Assembly: GCA_015499995.1 (NCBI GenBank)
Contig: JADNRV010000063.1
Location: forward strand, 124,001 to 188,000
Source of the DNA: Flammula alnicola
Taxonomy: Eukaryota > Basidiomycota > Agaricomycetes > Agaricales > Strophariaceae
Direction: 5' to 3'
DNA length: 64,000 bases
Made by a program: the position numbers and the translations under genes
Notes under the pieces: model-generated
The model's database searches: none
The model's input: only the letters and a program-made list of their open reading frames with translations
Told to the model about the DNA's origin: nothing
Part shown: positions 56,638 to 64,000 of the stretch, one piece after another
Position numbering within the stretch: position 1 is the first letter of the stretch
Layout of the letters: each line of letters opens with the position of its first letter

Positions 56638-57824
56638 ATGGTTAGACTTGCTACCTCTGTCCTTGCTCTTGCCGTCCTCGCAGGCTCCGTTCTCTCCCAA
56701 GAGTCCTACGAACAGTACGAGTAAGCCCCGGATTTTCTTGTTCTTTACTTTCCTTATAATTGACATGCCTATTTCTTTTTATTTCTGTAGACGCTCTCTC
56801 TCGGAGAATGACCTCCACGCCCGTGCTGCCGCCGACTTCGACGACTACCTCGTCGTGCGCCAAAGTCTTGAAGAAGAATATGGCAGTGACCTTACTGATC
56901 TCGAAACCCGAGAGGTCTTCGAGTACCTAGAGGAGCGAGCCCATGGTGCAAGTAGCTTCGTATTGTCCCCGCAAGTCGTTCTTGGTACAACTTTATGCCA
57001 AACAGCCGTTCTTACCTCTCTTCGTTGTTGCAGGGAGCTGTCCCGAAATTCTTCCCCCCGAGGCCCCTTCAGGCGGGAATTTGAGGATGATCTCGAAACC
57101 AGAGAAGTCATGGAGCAAGTGGAAGAACGCAGTCCTGGGGCCCGTTCTTGGCTACGGTACGTCGAAACACCCTCGTATTATTCACTTCTGCCCTTCTGAA
57201 TTGGAATTTTTTCTCTCGACGATAGAAACAAATTCCGGGGATCACATGCCGAGGACCAACCACAAGAGCGTTCCTTCTATGACCTGGAGGAGATCATGGA
57301 GCGCGACTTGACAGACACGGACTCAGACCTCCTGGAGCGGGATGTCATGGAGCTGGAAGAGCGCAGCCCTGGAGTCCGTTCTTGGCTGCGGTATGTCAAA
57401 ACACCCTCGCATTATTCACCTCTGCCCTCCTGACTTGGGATTTCCTCTCTCAACTGTAGAAACAAATTCAGGGGACCCGCACAACATGCCGAGGAGCAAA
57501 TGCAAGAACGTTCCTTCGATGACCAGGAGCAGCTAGAAGCACGCAGCCCTGGGTTATTTACTTGGCTGAAGTATGTCAAAACCTCTCGCATTATCCATCT
57601 GTGCCCTTCTGACTTGGGGTTTCTTCCCTTGACGCAGGAGCAAATTCACTGGGAAACCGAATCCCGCAGCACCCGCTGAGGAGCAACTGCAAGAACGTTC
57701 ATTCGATGACCTAGAGGAGGTCATGGAGCGTGACTATATGGAAGGGGACTTAGACTTCCTCGAGCGGGATGTCGTGGACATGCTCGATGAGAGAGAATAT
57801 GAGTTTTACGACGAGCTTGATTGA
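56638..57824 (+). CDS. Secreted protein SSP-B, modular charge-alternating precursor, 303 aa
   Basis: Exons 56638-56720, 56791-57156, 57226-57390, 57460-57570 and 57638-57824. Signal peptide MVRLATSVLALAVLAGSVLS is followed, after a phase-2 intron placed as in SSP-A, by RSLSENDLHARAAADFDDYL. Three later introns (66-69 bp, all phase 2) interrupt the same motif: ERSPGARSWLR|NKFRG, ERSPGVRSWLR|NKFRG and RSPGLFTWLK|SKFTG. Between them lie acidic blocks (QERSFDDLEEVMERD type). An earlier module (EERAHGASSF) continues through a cysteine-bearing stretch that looks like an unspliced 74-bp intron (56960-57033), but splicing it would break the frame. Exon duplication built the gene. Function unknown. 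Confidence 0.7.
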
Positions 57825-58014
57825 ATTGACCGGAAAAACTGAATTGACCGGAAAATTTGCCTGTACCCGTGAAGAATAACATCTGATATTGTGCTGTGGT
57901 GTTTGTAACTTCTGAATCGATATCTTTGGACATAACTCGAAGTAGGACTTGGAAGAATATTTTGCGATAGAACGGAATTACAGCGTACACAAAATGATGC
58001 AGTTTGTTTGAATA
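57825..58014. other. Short intergenic interval
   Basis: Convergent ends of SSP-B (+) and TSR3 (-). A short GAATTGACCGGAAAA direct repeat lies right after the SSP-B stop (57825-57855). Confidence 0.5.
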
Positions 58015-59346
58015 TTACACTTTCAGTGGTTCCTTGTCTCCTTTTAGCTTCTCCGAATCTGAATCCGGCTCTGGATCCGAGTCCGGAGGACCCGCATTGG
58101 GGGAGTCTTCGTCTTCGTCCTCGCTCGAATCGTCGTCGGTTATGATCCCATGGTTTGGATTTGCAAAAAGGAGGTCTTCGGAAGACAAATTCTGGGACTC
58201 TGCTACATATGCAGTTTATTCAATCTTAACTTTCCATTGTAACGTAACAGAATAAAGACAAACCTTTGTTCCTCCTTGACTCGTTCCAACTCTCCTCTAG
58301 CTCTGCCATGATTTTCTCTTGGATAGCATCAATATCAGCCGACGTTGTGCATGTTTTATAACGTTCCAAGAAAGAGCTACGAGATGGGTCAGCGGTGGTT
58401 GTTATCAGGGACCTTTGACAGTCAAAGCCTATCCTTACCGATTGACTTTATAAAAAGATCCTCCCCATCCAAACGACCCAAGAAGCTTCTCGGCGTACGA
58501 GTCGAACCCTGTGATGTAAAAGGCAGCTGCTAAAGCTTCAACGCAGTTCAGTCGCCAGGGCTTGCCGTAGTTTGTCGGATTGGTCGCGAGGAGGTAGGGT
58601 ACTGAAATTTTTGATATTAATTTTGAAAGGAAGACGGCTGTGTCATAAAGCGACGTACACAGTCGTTCGTGAGGACTAGCAATTTTGTTGAAAGGCACGT
58701 CGTCAAGGCGGGCCCAGGAGCATTCGACGACTGCTAGGCCATTGGCAAGGATGATGTCGCGGTCTGAAGGGCTGATGACTTGTTTGCCCTTAGGCCTTTT
58801 CACGTAAATTGCTTCGTCAGATAAATACACACGGCACCACAGAGGGAGAACATACGATACGACGATGCCTCTGAACCGCGAGCCTACACGCAACTCTTTT
58901 ATGAGACCCAGACGAGACAGCTTTTTGCCCGAGCATCGTCGTGGGTCGCAGTGGTCAAAGTCCTGTATTGGATGTGTAAGTCACTCTATTTACCAACCAA
59001 GTAGACGAAGCTCACCCACATAGCGACAGGAACATCAATCTTGATGTCTTCCTCTTCTTCTATGTAACACTATGAATATTCTGCGTCGATCGAAGCACAG
59101 GGCCCATTACACACCTTTTGTGGATCCGCCGTCATCATCATCATCATCTTCTTCGACCTCGTCGACAGCACTTTCAGGACGATCATGCATGCCAGGGATG
59201 TCAGGGATATTTTGTCCAGTTTTATCCTTTCCGCGTCCTTTATGGCCCATAAACCCTTTGCCTGCAGGCCGACCAGAGCTCTTCGGATGCTTATGTCCAC
59301 GGTTTGAGGTGCTCGCCACTGGGTCTTTCGAGTTCTTCTTACCCAT
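58015..59346 (-). CDS. TSR3: 18S rRNA aminocarboxypropyltransferase Tsr3, 326 aa
   Basis: Seven exons close in phase: 59346-59115, 59059-59016, 58962-58856, 58795-58659, 58601-58439, 58376-58264 and 58199-58015. The N-terminus is basic (MGKKNSKDPVASTSNRGHKH). The conserved core reads DHCDPRRCSGKKLSRLGLIK, GKQVISPSDRDIILANGLAV, VECSWARLDDVPF, LLATNPTNYGKPWRLNCVEA and FGWGGSFYKVN. This is the diagnostic order of Tsr3, which adds the aminocarboxypropyl group to the hypermodified pseudouridine in 18S rRNA during cytoplasmic 40S maturation. The C-terminus is acidic and probably disordered (DSSEDEDEDSPNAGPPDSD). No lesion. It shares a 200-bp divergent promoter with mL41. Confidence 0.9.
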
Positions 59347-59546
59347 TTGTTCAAGCTGTGCAAACGAAAGTCGGGCTGAATAGAGGTCTTTTATAGTACA
59401 CTTTTACGATGGCCACTGGGGAAGGTAAAGAGACAAACGAGCCTGTGGACATCGTGATTAGATTGAGAAGAAGCGTGGGAATAGAATTTGTTTCCGTGTT
59501 TTTGCCATCATTCGGCTTTGTCTGGTACACATTTCTCAACTCTTTC

Positions 59547-60220
59547 ATGTTTCCAACTCTTGCAAGGCTCTCCAAGGCCTCCAGGGCCCCCTTAACACCA
59601 AAAAGGGGTAATAAAGACTTCTACAAGGGTGAATTATACCAAAAAATATCGTGCTTTGTGGTTTGTGCTGACCTTGACTTCCCAAAGGAACGAGACAGGC
59701 TTACCTGCCTGGTGGACGACGAACAGGCGCCCCCGGTAAACACGTTATCCGCGGGAAGGCAAAATATCGTCTGATAGACGAGAAGGTGCGGTGTATGTCG
59801 CACCGCCTCTTGAGGAAATCGAAGACACCAGTGTATGTTCTTAGTTCTACTTCTACTCCTCACAAACATCTCATGTCGCCTCGGCCCAAGCTTCGTGCCT
59901 ACGTCGCGATGAACTTCAAAATAACACCCGACCAAGAGCACGCAGTGTTCAGCAAATTTCGGGGGCCACGCGGGCTAACACCCGAGCATTTCCTCCGGGT
60001 CGCGCGAGAACATACATACGCGCAACGAAATCCAGATGCGCCAGCTAAGGACCTATCAAGCATGCCAGCGTGGATCCAAGCGCAGGTTAAGTTGGGGCTG
60101 ATGAAAGAGCCGCTGTTGGATGGGGTGCCGCTCAGCAAACTTCGACCCAAGAAGCAATCGGCAGAGGTGAAGAAACACTTCCGAGAACTGGAGGTCGTTT
60201 CGTCGCCTTCAAGTTCATGA
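59547..60220 (+). CDS. MRPL27: Mitochondrial ribosomal protein mL41 (MRPL27 type), about 185 aa
   Basis: Exons 59547-59628, 59688-59832 and 59891-60220. The start MFPTLARLSKASRAPLTPKR is followed by GNKDFYKG|TRQAYLPGG (joined across a 59-bp intron), then GRRTGAPGKHVIRGKAKYRL and the VAPPLEEIEDTS/LRAYVAM segment. This order is diagnostic for the mL41 family of the mitochondrial large subunit. One base is missing near 59789-59791 (EKVR/VYVAPP); with it the frame is 186 codons including stop. The third exon adds a FKITPDQEHAVFSKFRGPRG segment and a basic C-terminus. The upstream ATG at 59409 is in frame only with non-family sequence and is not used. Divergent from TSR3. Confidence 0.85.
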
Positions 60221-60874
60221 TAACTCTGTATGTCTCGCTCTTCCATTTTTCTTCTACTTTGGCTGAGGCTATTGAATCTAGAAGAATTCGAGGCGGTTGA
60301 CGGCCGTTGGTTGGGCTGGCTGGCCTTCGGATGGCCTTTCCGTCCCTGGGTTGATTTGGAATACCATCCCTTGCTCACTATACAATACCTTGCTCGTTAC
60401 CTCTAACCCTGGTACATTCTCCGAGACAAACATCTAATCTACTCGTTTTCTCCTCTCATCTCCTCTCAACTTCCAATGTCTTACCTGGCCAGATCTTCCT
60501 CAGTGGTTCAAGTGGACTTTGTTCGTTCCAGTTGTGCACCCTAGTTTGGTCTCGCACGGTCGCCAAGTGCAAGAAAGTGGAGCATAATCAGATGAAGAAC
60601 GCCCGCCGTGACATCAGAAAGAGTCGAGCCTGACCTATTCACAACCTCAGAATCGCAAACTAACCCCACTCACTAGCTTCTTCGAGCCAGGCATATTTTC
60701 GAACACCAAAAGAACTTCTCTATTGTCGCCCTTTCTCCTACCTCAGGATGCAAATTTCTTGGTGACGCCCCAGAAAAATCTATAAAAGAGCATCCTAACT
60801 CGTGAGTCTCCCTCAGAATCTTCCACCCCTTCAAAGTTCCGCCAGCTCACACAGATCGCACTCTCAGCCAAAAC
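60221..60874. other. Intergenic region and SDR promoter
   Basis: No gene supported. Pyrimidine-rich stretches and a CTATAAAAG-type TATA (about 60780-60787) lie about 90 bp before the SDR start codon. Confidence 0.5.
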
Positions 60875-62025
60875 ATGTCTGCCTCACAAAGTGCCTCTTC
60901 TCCCTGTGGTGTCGCCGCCGCGCTGTGCGGAGCCAAGCCTATGCGCACCGCCCCAAACCTCTTCAGCCTCATCGGTCGCGTCGCCATCGTCACTGGCGGG
61001 CAGCGCGGCCTCGGGCTTGAGATGGCCATGGCCTACGCCGAAGCCGGCGCCATCGTCTACTGCCTCGACCTTCAATCCCGCCCCGACCAGGAATTTGTCA
61101 AGGTCCAGAAGTTTGTCTCCGAGCTGCCAGCTATGACCAACCAGAGCGGTACCGGCCAAGGCAAGGGCAGGCTCGAGTACGTCTGCTGCGATGTCACCAA
61201 GCAGAAGGATATCTGGGCAATCGTAGAGCACATCACGGAGAAGGAGGGCAGGCTTGATGTCTGCGTTGCGAACGCGGGTGCTATGAAGGACATGGATATT
61301 ATGGACTGCCCCGCTGATGAGTTCCAGAAGGTAAGCACGTAGTGCGGTGTGCGAACCACGTTTCGAAGCTGAAAAACTTATTTTCAATCCTTTGTAGCTT
61401 ATCGAAGTCAACGTCAACGGCGTCCTCTTCACCGCTCAGGCCGCTGGTAAAATGATGGCCAAGCGTAACATGCCAGGCAGCATCATCCTCATGGGAAGCA
61501 GGAACGCAAGCAAGACTGACAAAGTCCGTCTCCCTAAATCCCCTTTGCCCATAACAGCTAATTGTGATGTTCGTTGCAGGATATGCATATGACTGCATAC
61601 AACGTCAGCAAAGCCGCTGTCATCCAGATGGCGCGCTCGATGGCTTGCGAGCTCGGCCCTCAGAGGATTAGGTGCAACTCGATGAGCCCAGGATACATGC
61701 ACACCGAGTGGGCACATATATTCTCCAGTCATATTGTGCTTTCATTTATATATATTTCCTTACCATCGTAGATCGACCAAGGCCCTCCTTACTCAACAGC
61801 CCCAGTTGAAAGAGAAATGGTGCGCTGAGAACCCTCTCAACCGTCTCGCCAACCCAGACGAGCTCCGTGGCGCTGCTCTCTTCCTCGGTAGCGACGCGTC
61901 TACTTTCTGCACCGGCAGCAAGTGAGTTTCATCTATTGCTCTTATCTGTGCTTTCTGGCCGAAGTTAACTTAATTCTTCTTTCACTCATAGCATCGTCAT
62001 AGACGGCGGTCATTGCGCCTGGTAA
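60875..62025 (+). CDS. Short-chain dehydrogenase/reductase, 297 aa
   Basis: Exons 60875-61330, 61398-61523, 61580-61707, 61772-61921 and 61992-62025 close in phase. The Rossmann motif is VAIVTGGQRGLGLEMAMAYA (TGxxxGxG), NAG is in VCVANAGAMKDMDI, the catalytic Ser region is IILMGSRNAS, and the catalytic YxxxK is in TAYNVSKAAVIQMARSMACE. SPGYMHTE and the C-terminal GSNIVIDGGHCAW are also classical-SDR features. The Asp in YCLDLQSRP after strand 2 suggests NAD(H) rather than NADP(H). Related fungal enzymes reduce polyol or sugar substrates (sorbose/mannitol type), but the substrate cannot be fixed from sequence. No lesion. Confidence 0.88.
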
Positions 62026-64000
62026 AGAACTCGCACGGTAGGAAGGAAGGAAGGACAAAAAGTAAAAGTAAAAAGGCCAGATTGTAAAGCCTTACCTGTC
62101 GACAATGTTTTCTGTATTCTTAGCTCAGAGGTACTTTCAAAAATATACATACGTATATGAGGCTGGACGCAGCCTCTCTCATTGTACAACAGACACTCGC
62201 TCCACCTTGAAGTTCGAATCGAACAAGGATCTCCAGACAGGTGACAACTTCGGCCAGCCTGACTGACGCCTGTGGGAAATTGATTTTTTTTGCCTGCTAG
62301 AACAAAGGCTAAATACTAATTAATTCCTCAAGACTGAAGCGGATTCAAAATGAACTCAAGATCAAACAGGCGCCGCAGCGCATTGACCCCGTAGGGGTGC
62401 ACAACATGTCATTTCGTACATAGCATGTAGAGATAGAGGATTGCCCAAGAAGAAAAAGAGTACACCGACGAGAACCCATGTCCCACGCCCGCCCCGATGC
62501 GTCGTCAACGGGGTGGGGGCTCCTATATGAGCGCCTTCCTACTTTTTTTTGTCTTGAGGTATTCGCATTTTATTTTTATTTTATTTCCCCCCCTTTCCTT
62601 CGAATCATGCCATAGGCACCAGCTCGACGGCGACGTCCGGTTGCGCCAGAGGTGATGAGGCTCCGGGCCCCCCGAGGATCGTGCCTCGGCCCAGGTACGA
62701 CGGTCGTGTCGCATGGGCCTCCGTCCGTCTGCGATTCGAAACGAGATATGGACGACAGAGCCATCACCACCCGTGCCGAATTTCTTGAGTGGAACTGATG
62801 TGCGGTTGCATACATGACTGACATAACAACAGACGAAAGAAAAAGAGAGAAAGAAAATGCTGGTCGATGTGTGAGCTACGATTCAACGAAACAACGACAA
62901 AGAAGACATACAAGAATAATTGTCGACCCAGCATCGACAGCGAGAGCCCATTGAAAGAAAGTGGGTCGATAATAACGAGGTGGTCATGGATGATAATATT
63001 TCGATGCATCAGCGACGACGGAGACTGGACGCTGCCGAAAGGAGATGGGCGCTAAACAAGTATAAGATTAAGCAAAAAGGCAATCGATGGACCGAAGTGG
63101 AACATACACTAATGCTAGCAATGCGAGTGACGACAAGGACTGTCGCCGATGGTTGCAAGTGGTTGTGAGAATGTAGGCCAGGTTGCGTGCATGGCGAACT
63201 ACTGTGCCATCTGAGGGTAGTAAAGGGAATCGCCCAACGTAAACAAGTCTTAAGCGAGATGAGAGGCGAACGTCTAGACCAGTATAACATTTAATAAGGA
63301 CGAAAGATGATATAGGAGAAGAAAACATACGTTGGTGACAGCTGGGAATGAAGTGGCGTTAATCGTTGATAAGAACCATAGTCGACAACGCGAGCGCTTG
63401 TGATGGCGAGGGCGATGTAGAGTAGCGTGCATGGCTATGCTAGCCCAGTAGTAGTAGAGTAAATCGCCCAGTGTGAATCGCCTTTTGACAGAGGCAAGAT
63501 GGTGGTGGGATGAGAAAGAGGCAGAGGGAGAAAACGGGTTTATATAAACCTCGAGAGGATGGTCATGTTTGTCTCTAGGTTCGATCGTCGTTCTCTTGAG
63601 GCTGACACTGAGGGCTGACACTAGTGTCAGCCCTCCGCGTAATAATTCGTAAGGCCGGAGACTAATGTGTCTCCCAGCCTCCAGGGGATGAAGCTATGTC
63701 GGGCAATAAGAGACACATCGGCGGGGAAAAGGGTATCGTGTTGCGTGCTGCGTTCTCGCTATCTGCATTCCATTCAAGTTCAAGATACATAAAAACGTAA
63801 AATGCTGCACAGACATGTATTTCATCGATTAGACGAAAAAGCACCTGACCCGGACATGCTTATTAGAGGACACCGAAACGTTGCTGAGACACAGCTAGGG
63901 AGTGATTGCGGGGCACGAGAATGAGTCCCAGAAAGAACCACCGTCTTCCGACTGACATCACAGAGCACCTCGAGACAAGCCTGTCCTTCAGTATACGTAT
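62026..64000. other. Right-end interval without a confident gene
   Basis: A GC-rich minus frame at about 62824-62576 (SISRFESQTDGGPCDTTVVP, GATGRRRRAGAYGMI) could be the last exon of a gene, but no family is recognised and no upstream exon was found. The remainder (62850-64000) has short frames only. A 24-bp palindrome lies at 63611-63634. Confidence 0.4.
63611..63634. repeat. Perfect 24-bp palindrome
   Basis: AGGGCTGACACT is followed directly by its complement AGTGTCAGCCCT. A second short hairpin (GGAGAC, six bases, GTCTCC) follows at about 63657-63674. It could be a joined pair of terminal repeats or a protein-binding site. Confidence 0.6.

Noticed and set aside
59409..59546. N-terminal extension of mL41 from the ATG at 59409
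   Set aside because: The added residues do not look like the family, and the ATG at 59547 gives the usual short presequence before PLTPKRGNKDFYKG.

Overview
The window is eukaryotic and reads as a filamentous basidiomycete, most likely an Agaricomycete. Genes carry many 45-75 bp GT-AG introns with loose consensus, and several families are ones I associate with mushroom-forming fungi: MYND-finger paralogues, a small HNH-nuclease family, fungal F-box proteins, EthD-like double-barrel proteins and cysteine-poor secreted proteins with ER/RD repeats. No species is assigned.

Layout. Positions 1 to about 21,600 are AT-rich and transposon-dominated. They hold a P-loop NTPase remnant, a decayed element gene containing a chromodomain, an F-box pseudogene, a family of hAT-type non-autonomous elements built from GGAAT/ATTCC repeats, a nearly perfect 397-bp palindromic MITE, a TGTATAAAG minisatellite, a decayed recombinase/helicase-associated gene split by a hAT element, and an LTR-retroelement gag remnant with CCHC knuckles. 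From about 22,100 to 37,650 the DNA is GC-richer and gene-dense: an HNH nuclease-like gene, an EthD-like gene, a ribokinase, a two-finger CCCH protein, a ferric reductase, mitochondrial Hsp60 and eIF2-alpha. Positions 37,650-57,830 are an accessory block with three copies of one secreted-protein family (SSP-A), one full and three broken copies of a related family (SSP-B), two inverted MYND-finger paralogues (one truncated), a gag-like gene and a 7-bp tandem repeat. From 58,000 to 62,025 conserved genes return: TSR3, mitochondrial ribosomal protein mL41 and a short-chain dehydrogenase. The last 2 kb hold nothing I can name with confidence.

Two themes stand out. First, SSP-A and SSP-B precursors have a signal peptide, almost no cysteine, short cationic amphipathic stretches (for example FFKKIWHGIKKVA) and long acidic ER/RD-repeat tails. 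They share one exon architecture, and the SSP-A copies share a TATA box and a 5' leader. This is the best candidate for an undescribed system. Second, several conserved genes (Hsp60 twice, eIF2-alpha, mL41, ferric reductase) are each broken by the loss of one base in or next to a short run. That suggests deletion errors in the assembly rather than pseudogenes; gene ends given below assume this.

Regulatory signals I can support are three ATCTGATAA iron-GATA motifs upstream of the ferric reductase, a heat-shock-element-like site upstream of Hsp60, a 14-bp ACATCACGTGATGT palindrome upstream of both MYND copies, and TATA boxes about 130 bp before each SSP-A start codon.
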